In this document: positions 1 to 9,054 of the stretch, in pieces
How positions within the stretch are numbered: position 1 is the stretch's first letter
Layout of the letters: every line of letters starts with the position of its first letter
IMG/VR virus record: IMGVR_UViG_3300023184_000321
Coordinates: 1 to 34,899 of that record
Direction: 5' to 3' (one strand)
DNA from: a virus
DNA: 34,899 bases
Position numbers and translations under genes: made by a program
The notes under the pieces: model-generated
The model's input: the letters and a program-made list of their open reading frames with translations, nothing else
What the model was told of the DNA's origin: nothing
Databases searched by the model: none

Positions 1-308
1 ATGAACACCTTTGTATCGGCATCCTCTAATTGTGGGTTATAATTGCTATCCCCATATATCTCTCTAATAATCGAAATGACCTTTCTATCAACATCTAATT
101 TTTTTAATAAAGATGTCAATTTTTTACCACCGCTATTGCAAGTCCAACAATGCCACTTTTGGGTTTCCGTATTAACTTGTAATTTTTGTTTATGGTGATT
201 GCAGAAAGGACAGTAGAAAGCTAACTCATTTCCTTTCAGATTGAGATAACTGCCTAAAATACCGGTTAGGGTAGATATAACTATATTCTTATCATTTTGC
301 TTCAACAC
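1..308 (-). CDS. DNA primase, N-terminal fragment (CHC2-type zinc finger), cut by window edge
   Basis: This is the first ~102 codons of a gene that continues past base 1. Read on the minus strand, it carries CPFCNHH followed by WHCWTC about 20 residues later. This C-x2-C...C-x2-C arrangement is the zinc-binding finger at the N-terminus of DnaG/T4 gp61/T7 gp4-type primases, which lay RNA primers for lagging-strand synthesis. TAA lies directly before the GTG at 308, so GTG (308) or the next codon TTG (305) must be the start. A promoter-like element at 315-345 places its -10 box six bases before the GTG, suggesting a leaderless mRNA. Whether a helicase domain follows (T7 gp4 type) cannot be seen. 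The neighbouring endonuclease I fits a replication/recombination block. Confidence 0.72.
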   Translation of the reverse strand, partial: MLKQNDKNIVISTLTGILGSYLNLKGNELAFYCPFCNHHKQKLQVNTETQKWHCWTCNSGGKKLTSLLKKLDVDRKVISIIREIYGDSNYNPQLEDADTKVF

Positions 309-314
309 GACTTA

Positions 315-345
315 AATATACGACAAATATTTGATATTACCAAAT
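315..345 (-). promoter_or_regulatory. Promoter-like element, copy 1 of 5 (upstream of primase)
   Basis: On the minus strand there is TTGGTA (338-343), a 17-bp spacer and TATATT (315-320), resembling sigma70-type -35/-10 boxes. The element fills the gap between the endonuclease I stop and the primase GTG. Thirty of its 31 positions match copy 25997-26027. Confidence 0.7.
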
Positions 346-348
346 ATT

Positions 349-774
349 TTAAGGTCTATTTTCCTCTAAAAACCACTCATTTGGGATGATTTTGTCCGAA
401 TATTTGTACCCGTTTTTTTCACACCAATCCCCATAGGTCGTTTTGGACTTTTTGGTAATTTTGTTCTTTGAATTGGAAAATACGAACCTAATGTCCATAT
501 TTGGGTTTTGTTCTTTAACCAATAAGTGTTTCTTGCGGTCAGCTGCCACAAACCTACCTTTTGTCTCTATTCTAATACCATTGGGTAGTTTGAAATCGGG
601 ATGATAGTGGTGAGTGGATGCAGGAATTATGTACGGAACCTTTTCGGTTTCATACTCTACTTTAATTCCATAAGATTCTATTTGTTGAGAGATGGTTTCT
701 TCTAAACCAGACTTAAATCCATATTTTTGTGCAACCCATTTTGGATTGTTTTTTTTTGTAACTTTTTTAGCCAT
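349..774 (-). CDS. T7-type endonuclease I (Holliday-junction resolvase)
   Basis: The 141-aa protein closely resembles T7 gp3 (149 aa) over its whole length. Matching pieces are SGLEE near the start, VPYIIPAS, HPDFKLPNG, IETKG, DRKKHLL and the C-terminal DKIIPNEW. Catalytic residues of T7 gp3 (Glu20, Asp55, Glu65, Lys67) correspond to Glu25, Asp60, Glu70 and Lys72, a constant offset of five. The family acts as a dimer that cleaves four-way junctions and branched DNA, resolving replication intermediates before packaging and sometimes degrading host DNA. The ATG at 774 lies six bases after the stop of the upstream gene, so it is probably co-transcribed with it. Finding a T7-type resolvase beside T4-type tail genes shows the mosaic nature of the genome; T4 itself uses endonuclease VII. 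Confidence 0.95.
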   Translation of the reverse strand: MAKKVTKKNNPKWVAQKYGFKSGLEETISQQIESYGIKVEYETEKVPYIIPASTHHYHPDFKLPNGIRIETKGRFVAADRKKHLLVKEQNPNMDIRFVFSNSKNKITKKSKTTYGDWCEKNGYKYSDKIIPNEWFLEENRP

Positions 775-780
775 TAAATT

Positions 781-1080
781 TTATTTTGCTCTATCAAGCT
801 TACCATATGGTGTAGTATCGGTATATCCGTTTTTTAGATATGAACTACCACCACCGATTTGTCCACCGGCTAAACCATATCGGTTTCCTATCTTTGATGC
901 TTTTTCTACTGCAGCAATTGCTTTATCATCTGCATCTTTTGTTCCTGAAAAATCAATTCCAACTGAATATAAAGTTTTATCTTTATCTTTGTTTGCATCT
1001 ACTAATGCTGCTGCGGGTTTACCTTCTTCCCATCCACCTGCTTTTTGTTCTGCGTATAAATCTAAAATAGTTTTAGCCAT
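781..1080 (-). CDS. Small Gly/Ala/Lys-rich protein, unknown
   Basis: This 99-aa protein has no family I recognise. It begins MAKTILDLYAEQKAGGWEEG, has a charged middle (DANKDKDK) and a glycine-rich stretch (LAGGQIGGGSSY) before a short C-terminus. There is no signal peptide or membrane segment. It sits between the last tail-type gene and endonuclease I, and a TATTTATA octamer (1097-1104) lies 16 bases before the ATG, as before several tail genes. That suggests late expression and perhaps a minor virion role, but this is inference from position only. Confidence 0.75.
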   Translation of the reverse strand: MAKTILDLYAEQKAGGWEEGKPAAALVDANKDKDKTLYSVGIDFSGTKDADDKAIAAVEKASKIGNRYGLAGGQIGGGSSYLKNGYTDTTPYGKLDRAK

Positions 1081-1096
1081 GTTATTTGTTTTTGTA

Positions 1097-1104
1097 TATA
1101 AATA
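1097..1104 (-). promoter_or_regulatory. TATTTATA octamer (candidate late signal)
   Basis: Coding-strand TATTTATA lies 16 nt before the ATG at 1080, in the 29-nt gap after the upstream stop. It is one of seven intergenic copies. Confidence 0.35.
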
Positions 1105-1109
1105 TAAGA

Positions 1110-2276
1110 TTAAGTATCAAATCGTACAATAAAGTTTACAGGCATATCCGATTCTGATTTAATTGGTTGTGGTAATTTAGCTACTGCCACCAATTGACAA
1201 TCATCATCATATAGACCAATTGTTGTAATAAATGGTAAAAGGAATGAACCTACACTATCAACCGAACTACTTAAATCATAGTGTTCAAATCCCGCAAATA
1301 CACTTTGACTAACGGATGATGTATATCTATAATCCAATGTATCACCATTTTCTAATGTAGATTTTTTACGAATATATTTAACTCCTGGATTTGTAGTTGC
1401 TCTATAAATTTTATTATCACTACCTGTTATAAATTCCGTTTCTCTTCCAATTTCTACTACTGCCGTAGGATTTGTTGAAACATTGAATTCATCTTCATTT
1501 GAAATTAAAAGATATTCATGTTCATATATAGTTTGAGTAGATTTATAAGATAATTCCCATGTAGATAATAATGTTGAATTTACACTTCTGGTGATTGTTA
1601 TTATACCTTGATTATAAAATACATTTCCTAATTTTAATGTTGCAGCATTTCCTTGTAAAAATGTTGCGTTGTTAATATAAATGACACCATCTTCATTATT
1701 AATTGATACAATTTCACAACTAAAAGAATCACTACCTATTACTATATCTAATGTTGCATTTTGAATGTCTATAAAAAATGAAGATATTGTAGCAGAATAC
1801 GCTACACCTGCCAAATCGGTAAAATTAAACACACTACCTTGCAAATCCATTGCATTAAAGTTAACATATGTTCCTGAACCCGATGCAACTAAATTACCAT
1901 AGTTATCATCTACAAATACATTACCATCATCTATAAGAGATACAGACCCTTTTTTTATACCTTCTCCAATATAAATGTTTGGTATTGAAATTACTTTAGC
2001 ATTCCCACTTAAAAATCTATCTTTTGAACCTGGATTATTATTATATTCATTATTCTTATGACCTGTTCTTGTAAATGGATTATCTTCGTTTCCACTATAA
2101 AATTGTGCTCTTAATTGTCCGTAAATAGAATTTTTTGGGAATTGGCCTGAATATACCGAAGAACTTTCACTAGCTTCTAATAAATCAATTTCAGTAGAAC
2201 CACTAGAAAAACTCCATTCTTTATAAGCCTTAAATGACCTAATACTAATATCCGATTTTGGTATTCTTTTTAACAT
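1110..2276 (-). CDS. Virion/tail structural protein, paralogue of 2350-3597 at its C-terminus
   Basis: The 388-aa protein is rich in Ser, Thr, Asn and Gly with short beta-prone stretches, as in tail or fibre proteins; no enzyme motif is visible. Its last ~40 residues (TTIGLYDDDCQLVAVAKL... ending FIVRFDT) match the end of the next gene upstream (TTVGLYDDSNELLAVAKT... ending IKVKLDF), so the two share a C-terminal module. The N-terminus (MLKRIPKSDISIRSFKAYKE) is unrelated to that protein. A rho-independent terminator (2301-2324) separates it from its neighbour, so it needs its own promoter; a TATTTATA octamer lies six bases before the ATG. The role is inferred to be an exposed tail component; the exact part is unknown. 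Confidence 0.8.
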   Translation of the reverse strand: MLKRIPKSDISIRSFKAYKEWSFSSGSTEIDLLEASESSSVYSGQFPKNSIYGQLRAQFYSGNEDNPFTRTGHKNNEYNNNPGSKDRFLSGNAKVISIPNIYIGEGIKKGSVSLIDDGNVFVDDNYGNLVASGSGTYVNFNAMDLQGSVFNFTDLAGVAYSATISSFFIDIQNATLDIVIGSDSFSCEIVSINNEDGVIYINNATFLQGNAATLKLGNVFYNQGIITITRSVNSTLLSTWELSYKSTQTIYEHEYLLISNEDEFNVSTNPTAVVEIGRETEFITGSDNKIYRATTNPGVKYIRKKSTLENGDTLDYRYTSSVSQSVFAGFEHYDLSSSVDSVGSFLLPFITTIGLYDDDCQLVAVAKLPQPIKSESDMPVNFIVRFDT

Positions 2277-2282
2277 ATCTAA

Positions 2283-2290
2283 TATAAATA
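2283..2290 (-). promoter_or_regulatory. TATTTATA octamer (candidate late signal)
   Basis: Coding-strand TATTTATA lies six nt before the ATG at 2276 and just after the terminator at 2301-2324, where a new promoter would be expected. The leader would be extremely short. Confidence 0.4.
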
Positions 2291-2300
2291 TCTTAAAACT

Positions 2301-2324
2301 AAAAACCCACCAAATTAAGGTGGG
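2301..2324 (-). terminator. Rho-independent terminator after the 415-aa tail gene
   Basis: On the minus strand the stem CCCACC / GGTGGG (319-324 with 306-311, last three digits of 2xxx) encloses a 7-nt A/T loop and is followed by five Ts and TAG. It sits 26 nt after the stop at 2350. Confidence 0.85.
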
Positions 2325-2349
2325 CCATAGTTTTTATTTTATTCTCCGA

Positions 2350-3597
2350 TTAGAAGTCTAATTTAACTTTTATTGCAATTTCTTTATCAAATGATTTTTC
2401 AACCGGTTTGGAAGTTTTTGCTACAGCTAATAATTCATTTGAATCATCGTATAAACCTACTGTTGTAATATAAACATGTGGGTCTCTTTCAAACAATGAT
2501 TGAGCAAATTGTCCTACTGAACCTGTTACAAATGTTGGATTGTTTGAGAAGTTAAATTCTCTATTGTTTGCTCTTACAAAATAATGAGATGTTGAAACGT
2601 TTTCGGTTCTTCTTACTTGAAAGTCTGCGCCACCACTAATTGCCATCAATAATGCTACTGAACCCGATTTATTACCATTATTTTGGTGATACACATTTGT
2701 TATTGAACCACTTGCTTGTCCTAATTTTGGGTCAACGGCTGAGGCCAATGCGTTTGGATTTAATAATATAATACCCATATCTGGATAAAATAAACCATAA
2801 CCTTGTCCGTTTGGTGCACTATATCCGTTGGTTGTAGCGATTGATGCAGTTAATGCTGAACCAATATTTAATGAACCACTAACTAAGTTATAAACTCTAC
2901 CTGCAGTTGTTACAGTTTCGTCGGTTCCACCACTATCATCAATTAAAGTAATACTTCTAACTGAACCTGAAAAATCTATTGAAATGTTTCCTGGGTCTAA
3001 TCTTTCTTTATATCTAGCTCTATTCACATTGATTGCGTAGAAAGCTCTCATATCTGCACCACCTGCAGTTGAACCAGTGTATACACTAAAGAAATTATCT
3101 GCACTATCCAATAATACATTCTTATATTGATTATAAGTTGCTTTTGTTGGTGATGTTGAATCATCATTTTGAGTTAACGTTGGTGCACCAAATCCACTTA
3201 CATCACCATATGCAATTGAGAACTGAACTTCTCCAGAACCTGTTGCCGTTGTGTTATAAACATCTAAATAGTATTTACCACTTGTAGATTCAACTTGTGC
3301 AGATGAAGTATAGTTTGCTTTCACATCTAATGAACCTGTGTCTCCACTCCATATTCCAGAAGTTACAATTTCAGTTCTATTTGTTACTTTGTCGATTGTT
3401 CCAAATTTTTTATAAATACCATTTGAAATGGTACTAATGTCGGAACTGATTTGTTCACCTGTTCCTAAAAATTGGTTTACGATTCTAACTAATTCGTTAG
3501 TATCTACTGGAGTGCCTGCGGTGTTTGCTGCACCTGCCAAGTATTGTGATAAATTACTTGCTAAAAGGCTTCCTCTATTGTCTCTAATTAATGCCAT
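2350..3597 (-). CDS. Virion/tail structural protein with shared C-terminal module
   Basis: The 415-aa, Ser/Gly/Thr-rich protein has an N-terminus MALIRDNRGSLLASNLSQYL and a mostly beta-prone body with repeated SGS turns, typical of secreted-looking tail or sheath-associated phage proteins. The final ~40 residues (TTVGLYDDSNELLAVAKTSK to IKVKLDF) are homologous to the end of the gene at 1110-2276. It is the last gene before a strong terminator, so it closes the tail transcript that includes the gene at 3607. Expression is likely high and late. I do not recognise a named family; it could be a tube-, sheath- or fibre-like component, and no motif in view decides between them. Confidence 0.82.
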   Translation of the reverse strand: MALIRDNRGSLLASNLSQYLAGAANTAGTPVDTNELVRIVNQFLGTGEQISSDISTISNGIYKKFGTIDKVTNRTEIVTSGIWSGDTGSLDVKANYTSSAQVESTSGKYYLDVYNTTATGSGEVQFSIAYGDVSGFGAPTLTQNDDSTSPTKATYNQYKNVLLDSADNFFSVYTGSTAGGADMRAFYAINVNRARYKERLDPGNISIDFSGSVRSITLIDDSGGTDETVTTAGRVYNLVSGSLNIGSALTASIATTNGYSAPNGQGYGLFYPDMGIILLNPNALASAVDPKLGQASGSITNVYHQNNGNKSGSVALLMAISGGADFQVRRTENVSTSHYFVRANNREFNFSNNPTFVTGSVGQFAQSLFERDPHVYITTVGLYDDSNELLAVAKTSKPVEKSFDKEIAIKVKLDF

Positions 3598-3606
3598 AGT
3601 TTTTTA

Positions 3607-4230
3607 TTATTGAACGTAAGTTACTGTGATTGGAATAGTTTGAGAACCACCTGTTTCATTACCATAAACTGTTATAGTTGTTCTAATTGTTGATGTTAAT
3701 GATGGGTTAGGAATAAATTTGAATGATATTCCTTTTGCTACTATTGCAGTTGCCGATACATCATCACCAATAAATAAAGGTACTGAACCTACATTTGATG
3801 TTACACCTTCACCTATAATATCCCCTGCATTTTTATTAGATAATACAATTGTATATCCCATACTTCTATTTCCAGCTGGAGATGTAGTTGGAGATAACGC
3901 AACCTCACCACTTTTTTGACTTACAGAAATGTTAGGAACACCAAATTCAACAACAGGAATTCTAGTTGTGTTTTTTGGTAAAGTTACTAATTTGTATTTC
4001 ATTACTTGTGTTTCATCCGGATTAGCTTCTAAAACTGGCATATTTTTAATTGCCACATCATAATAAGCCGAACCCAATGGATGAGCTGGTTCGTATAAAG
4101 AATAATCAATCTCATCGTCTGCTAATGCAAATTGAGTAATGTTTAATCCTTGTCCCGCTGCTAATTTTTCTCTACCCTTTTTTGTAAGGATAGCATCAAC
4201 GGTTAATTCTGTGTTACTTAAGTATCCCAT
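3607..4230 (-). CDS. Tail structural protein, unknown (ILTKKGREKLA N-terminus)
   Basis: The 207-aa protein starts MGYLSNTELTVDAILTKKGR. A short helix followed by ILTKKGREKLAxG is an N-terminal form I associate with phage tail proteins, though I cannot name the family. The C-terminal half (about residues 100-207) is Ser/Thr/Val-rich and looks like a beta-sandwich, ending in alternating hydrophobic residues (TIPITVTYVQ). There is no signal peptide. It is separated by only nine bases from the 415-aa gene, so the two are co-transcribed. A TATTTATA octamer lies 20 nt before its ATG. It is probably a virion component close to the baseplate or fibres. Confidence 0.8.
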   Translation of the reverse strand: MGYLSNTELTVDAILTKKGREKLAAGQGLNITQFALADDEIDYSLYEPAHPLGSAYYDVAIKNMPVLEANPDETQVMKYKLVTLPKNTTRIPVVEFGVPNISVSQKSGEVALSPTTSPAGNRSMGYTIVLSNKNAGDIIGEGVTSNVGSVPLFIGDDVSATAIVAKGISFKFIPNPSLTSTIRTTITVYGNETGGSQTIPITVTYVQ

Positions 4231-4250
4231 AGTGTTGTATTATCGTTTGA

Positions 4251-4258
4251 TATAAATA
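4251..4258 (-). promoter_or_regulatory. TATTTATA octamer (candidate late signal)
   Basis: Coding-strand TATTTATA lies 20 nt before the ATG at 4230, in the 47-nt gap after the 1,584-aa gene. It is the copy with the most usual promoter-to-start distance. Confidence 0.4.
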
Positions 4259-4277
4259 TAATAATTTTCAAATTCCG

Positions 4278-7200
4278 TTATTCTACTTGCAAAATTGGTT
4301 CTGATGTATTTCTGCCTGTTTTATTTACCGTTAATGTATTTGGATTAGATACAAATGTTTCTATTGGAGATGTACCATCCAATGTTGTTGCTGCAGTATT
4401 TTTTGAACCTCTAAAGAATGAATTTTCTAATCCTCTTGTCAAATCGGATGTATTTCTATAATGTGTTGGTAAATATCCATCCACAGGTTTAACTGCAATT
4501 ATATTACCATTTATAGTAGGAATTGTAGAACCACTAAATGGTTGAATATTTAATTTAGTTTCTGTATATGTCTGAAAACCCGCAACATAACCACCACGTG
4601 GGTCACCCTGGCCATTTGATGCAGTTACGGCAAATTTAGTTATTATTCTTTCGTTTTCTTCGGTTATTAATTGTACTCTAATTCTTTCTTTAATTAGTCT
4701 ATTATCTTTATCAAAATACGTTCTAATTGCATTTCCATTTTCTGCATAAATACCAAATCCAATCGTCTCATAAGCGGTTTGACCTATGGTTTCTATTCCC
4801 AAATTAATTTCCGTTGTAATAGTAGGTTCATCCAATCCTGCATATATACTTACTTCTTGTTGATAAGATTCTGCATTTGTAATAATAGTGTCATTGTTGT
4901 TAATTAAACTATTGTATTGATATGAATCCGCAATTAAATTTTCAGAAAGATTTGCATCAACTATACTTTCATATTGATTATTTTCTGCAGTTAGGTTTTC
5001 CGATAGGTCTGCATTTACAATAGTTTCATATTGACTATTATCCGCAGTCAATATAGTTGTATCATTATAATGTATTACAGTTTCTTTTTGATAATCTTCA
5101 CCAGTTGGGTCTTTTTGTGCAATCTTACTTCTTTCTAATATGTGTGGTTCAATTAATAAACCAGTAGTAGCTTTAACTCTTGCAGGTAACATTTTCTTAA
5201 TATCTTCAAACATAGATTTCTCATATAGTTTGATTAAATTAATGTATTGGTATATATCTCTATTATCAAATCTTTTGAAATAATAATTTCTTAAATTATC
5301 TAAAGATGTGTAATTTGATTTTGTTCTATCACCTGGGTCACCAATGTAATTATCTAAATTGATTCCACCAAATGATTTAGCAATATCAATGTTTAATTCT
5401 TTTGTTGGTGAGAAAAATAATCCAACTCTATTTGAATCGGTTGGTGATTGGTCAAATGCTTTTTTAGTTGCTCTACTTTTAGATGATAAGTCCGATACCA
5501 ATTCTTGTGATTCAAATCTAACTTTATTTGTTGAGTATCTAGTTGAACCTAAATCAGGAATTTCCAATACAACACTTCTATCAATAATTTCAAATTGATG
5601 AGGATAGGTTGATGCTGAACTAAACAAATGTGCCGATGCCGAAAATGATGCGGATGGGTTTATTGAATACAATGGTTGATTAGAACCATTTTCATAACTA
5701 TTTCTTGTTAAAGAACTACTAAAAAATATATTAGAATCCACATTTATTAAAGAAGATGTTTGATTTAGGTTTTTAGGATATTCAAAATCTAAACGGAAAT
5801 ACAAATCATCGGTTGAAGCCGAAACATGGTTACCATTAATCATTTCTGGAAATGAAACGTGTTCGTAAAATCTTTCTTTATCTAATGGTGTACTCCATAA
5901 ACGGAATTCATCTACACTTCCTACAAATCCATTTCCCAATCTTAAAGTAGACCCATTATTCCAGGCCGATACTGAATTGGAAATGGATAATGTTTTTGTT
6001 TCTTCAAATGTTGTTCTTTCTTTATTAGCTTGTCTTACACTCAATTCTAAATTATGGTAACTTCCACTTTGTTCTCTTGAAACTTTTATACCAAAAAAAT
6101 TATCATTAAATATTGGTAATAAAGATGATGTAATTTGTCCTCCTAAAACATCCAATGTAACTACTCCATATTTATTCCCAATACTACCACTAATGTTTAT
6201 AGACATACCACTTTCTACACCAATTATTACATCGTAGTCTCCCGTTGTTTCTGGTTTAATAAAAAATTCAATGGTATCTGGTCTTCTATTTTTTTCAGTA
6301 TTTCTCCATTCAAAATCGATATAAGATGTTGTTGTCATTTTTAGAGCAGTGGTAATATTATCATAAACTAATTTAGTTTTAGATGTTTCGGTTACCTCTG
6401 GTCCACCAAATTCAAATATTGAAAGATTGGATGATGGAATGCCATAACAACTTAGTAATGCATATATTCCTTTTCTACTTCCTTTATGTTTTAGAAGATA
6501 TGGTAAGTTATTTAATATTCTTCTCCATATTTCATATGTTCTTTGTTTTGCAGGTGAATCAAATTTTTGGTTACCATTCAAATCTAATCCAAATGTATAT
6601 TCCCAAAGTTTTGAATCTGCAGCTAAGTTTTTAGCATCCCAATCAAATGATTTTAATACATCATATAATAATTTATCGGATACACCATCTTTTGATTTAT
6701 AACCTAAGTTTCTACTTTTTTCAATAGATTTTGTATAAAAATAAATATTATCAAAATGTTGTCCTATCATAGAAAAGAATAATAATAAACTTTCATTTTC
6801 TATATTATTTACAATATATTGTGGTATATTATTTTGTACCCAATTTGGATTTTGTATATCATATTCTTCTGATAAATTTATTAAATTGTTATACCAACTA
6901 ATAACTGTATTGTTAGTATGAACAATTCTACTATTACCATTATACGGCCATGATAAAGAAGAAGATGTATATAAGAATTTTTCGAATCCGTCAAAATTAT
7001 TTATTAATTGATTTTTCTTTAATAGTTGTCTTTCTCTTTCTTGAATAGCTGACAACGAACCGGTATGTGCACTTGAACCTGTTCCTACATAAAATGAAGA
7101 AGATATGGATGATTCGTAATTTTCTATTAATTGTACTTTATATACAAAATTATCTACCCTTTCTTTTGCTGAACTAAAATGTACAAAATTATCCCACAAG

Positions 7201-9032
7201 TAAGTTGAACCACTTGCGTAATCTATATTTAATTCATCGGTATTACTTAATGATGAACTAAGATAGGTTGTAATTAAATTTGAAGAACTCGTTACATCAT
7301 TATTTAATAATATATTATCCAATGACTCATATCCAGTTGATGTTCCTTGTATAAAATCTACATCAATGTTAAAATTCGGCCCTTTGATTGGAGGACAACT
7401 TATATCATTTTGTTGAGTTAATATTATAGTTTCAATAAGTGGATTACTCATTAATTTTGTAATCCAAAATGTTGAATTTTTTTGTATGTTTGCCGGTAAC
7501 GGACTATATAATTTTAATATTAAAGAATTAACTTCATCTTCTGGTTTTACTATTTCATTTCCTAATTCATCTTTTGATTTTTTAGATAACGACCATTTGT
7601 CGGTTTCCCATGACGAAATTAATATTTGTTCATCATTCCCAAAATTTGCAAGATGGGTTAAATGTTTACTATCTTTTTCAGGTTCAGTAAACAATAATTT
7701 TTCCTTAAATGCATCAAAGATAGACTTTTTAATAATTGTTTCATCCAATTGTAATAGTGGATATAATAATGATGTTTTAATTTCATATTCATTTCCTTCT
7801 AATGCAGCTGCACCACCATTATTGTATGGTTTTAATATTAGAGTTACATTATCGCTTCCTACCCAATTAGGATATTTTTCTCTTAATGTTTTAAGATTTA
7901 TTGTTATTACACCCGTTGCTGGTAGGTTACTTGCTAATCCTATTTTACTTCCATCTTTTTGTTTTAACCAAATATCTACAGTTGTAGTTGCAAACGTTGT
8001 ATATTTTACATTATAATCTATATTAAAATCAGAAAATGATGGAATATCAATTGTATCAACAAAGTCTATTTCGGTGATGGATGGGAAATCATTAACAGAT
8101 ATGAAATTAATAGTAATTTCTTTTTTATCACCCGTACCATATAAATCACCAACCGGTACTATTATTATTTTTTTATTACCATAAATTCCATCAAAGTCTT
8201 TCTTAAAAGATAATTCAATACTTCCCTTTGCAGCATCTACTCTAATTTTTTTATCGGCTGCAATATAAAAATCTACAAAATCACAATCTTTTTGTGAAAA
8301 TTTAATATTAGTAATACCATCGGTATCCGAATCTTTAATTTGTTTTGTATATGTTGTACTATCTAATACTATGGTTGGTTTTGGATAGTTTATTACCTTT
8401 TCCATTATAACGGCAACTGCAACACCACCAGTTAATAATTCTTTTGCATTCATACCAATAAAGATATCTCCCGTATTCCATTTAGTATAATCGGTTGGGT
8501 TTTTTGCTGCAATTAATTTATTTGCATAATATATTTTAGTTATATTATAATTCTCCGATGATGTATCTTCTAAATATAAATTTAATGTTCCGTTTAATAA
8601 ATTTGATTTTTTTGTTGATTTGTTGTCTGTATTTTTATCGGATATGAACAATTCACCACCATCGACAATTGCTCCTCCGGTAAAACGTACTTCAAATTTT
8701 ATTTTTATTTTATCACCTATTTCATTTTCCAAATTTGAACTAGCTGCTATTTCATAATTTATTAATGGGTCTAAATCCAAATTGCCATCATCAGGAGTAG
8801 GATTTTGTGGTGTCGCTTCGGTTGGTATTTCCGCAGGCGGATTTGTATTAACAGGAGGTTCCACATATGTTCCACCTCCTCCTCCACCTCCTCCCGTAGA
8901 AATTCCACCACCCAAATAGAGGTCATTATTATTTAAGAAGTCCCAGTTTTGGCCTTCGGCATTAGTATCAGGTCCAATAGGGCCATTGATGTCCGCATTC
9001 ATTCTATATTGTCTATCGTATCTTATTGACAT
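4278..9032 (-). CDS. Large tail/baseplate protein (1,584 aa) with P2 gpI-like segment, LamG-like domain and 19-aa repeats
   Basis: This is the largest gene here. A Gly/Pro-rich linker (about residues 40-80) precedes a long beta-rich region. Around residues 832-865, IWRRILNNLPYLLKHKG followed by SRKGIYALLSCYGI resembles the P2 gpI/tail-protein-I family, which bridges baseplate and fibres. Residues ~890-1060 look like a concanavalin/LamG fold (IEFFIKPE, GFVGSVDEFRLW), a common glycan-binding module. Residues 1327-1402 are four 19-residue tandem repeats. The ATG at 9032 is preceded by TATTTATA and an A-rich leader. Its position downstream of gp25 and gp6 supports a baseplate-wedge or fibre-attachment role. 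The combination of gpI-like and LamG parts in one chain is the notable feature; the domain limits are estimates. Confidence 0.85.
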   Translation of the reverse strand: MSIRYDRQYRMNADINGPIGPDTNAEGQNWDFLNNNDLYLGGGISTGGGGGGGGTYVEPPVNTNPPAEIPTEATPQNPTPDDGNLDLDPLINYEIAASSNLENEIGDKIKIKFEVRFTGGAIVDGGELFISDKNTDNKSTKKSNLLNGTLNLYLEDTSSENYNITKIYYANKLIAAKNPTDYTKWNTGDIFIGMNAKELLTGGVAVAVIMEKVINYPKPTIVLDSTTYTKQIKDSDTDGITNIKFSQKDCDFVDFYIAADKKIRVDAAKGSIELSFKKDFDGIYGNKKIIIVPVGDLYGTGDKKEITINFISVNDFPSITEIDFVDTIDIPSFSDFNIDYNVKYTTFATTTVDIWLKQKDGSKIGLASNLPATGVITINLKTLREKYPNWVGSDNVTLILKPYNNGGAAALEGNEYEIKTSLLYPLLQLDETIIKKSIFDAFKEKLLFTEPEKDSKHLTHLANFGNDEQILISSWETDKWSLSKKSKDELGNEIVKPEDEVNSLILKLYSPLPANIQKNSTFWITKLMSNPLIETIILTQQNDISCPPIKGPNFNIDVDFIQGTSTGYESLDNILLNNDVTSSSNLITTYLSSSLSNTDELNIDYASGSTYLWDNFVHFSSAKERVDNFVYKVQLIENYESSISSSFYVGTGSSAHTGSLSAIQERERQLLKKNQLINNFDGFEKFLYTSSSLSWPYNGNSRIVHTNNTVISWYNNLINLSEEYDIQNPNWVQNNIPQYIVNNIENESLLLFFSMIGQHFDNIYFYTKSIEKSRNLGYKSKDGVSDKLLYDVLKSFDWDAKNLAADSKLWEYTFGLDLNGNQKFDSPAKQRTYEIWRRILNNLPYLLKHKGSRKGIYALLSCYGIPSSNLSIFEFGGPEVTETSKTKLVYDNITTALKMTTTSYIDFEWRNTEKNRRPDTIEFFIKPETTGDYDVIIGVESGMSINISGSIGNKYGVVTLDVLGGQITSSLLPIFNDNFFGIKVSREQSGSYHNLELSVRQANKERTTFEETKTLSISNSVSAWNNGSTLRLGNGFVGSVDEFRLWSTPLDKERFYEHVSFPEMINGNHVSASTDDLYFRLDFEYPKNLNQTSSLINVDSNIFFSSSLTRNSYENGSNQPLYSINPSASFSASAHLFSSASTYPHQFEIIDRSVVLEIPDLGSTRYSTNKVRFESQELVSDLSSKSRATKKAFDQSPTDSNRVGLFFSPTKELNIDIAKSFGGINLDNYIGDPGDRTKSNYTSLDNLRNYYFKRFDNRDIYQYINLIKLYEKSMFEDIKKMLPARVKATTGLLIEPHILERSKIAQKDPTGEDYQKETVIHYNDTTILTADNSQYETIVNADLSENLTAENNQYESIVDANLSENLIADSYQYNSLINNNDTIITNAESYQQEVSIYAGLDEPTITTEINLGIETIGQTAYETIGFGIYAENGNAIRTYFDKDNRLIKERIRVQLITEENERIITKFAVTASNGQGDPRGGYVAGFQTYTETKLNIQPFSGSTIPTINGNIIAVKPVDGYLPTHYRNTSDLTRGLENSFFRGSKNTAATTLDGTSPIETFVSNPNTLTVNKTGRNTSEPILQVE
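4827..5054 (-). repeat. Four tandem 57-bp units encoding 19-aa repeats
   Basis: The units occupy residues 1327-1402 of the 1,584-aa tail protein and are in frame. Each has a form like NLTAENNQYESIVDANLSE. Units 1 and 2 are nearly identical in protein, while 3 and 4 have diverged (NLIADSYQYNSLINNNDTI; ITNAESYQQEVSIYAGLDE). Confidence 0.85.
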
Positions 9033-9043
9033 CTATTCTTTTT

Positions 9044-9051
9044 TATAAATA
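9044..9051 (-). promoter_or_regulatory. TATTTATA octamer (candidate late signal)
   Basis: Coding-strand TATTTATA lies 11 nt before the ATG at 9032 and is followed by an A-rich leader with no Shine-Dalgarno. Confidence 0.35.
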
Positions 9052-9054
9052 TTT

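Noticed and set aside
692-1132. Plus-strand ORF of 146 aa and other plus-strand ORFs opposite the tail genes
   Set aside because: They overlap well-supported minus-strand genes, lack recognisable domains and appear to be shadow frames of AT-rich code.
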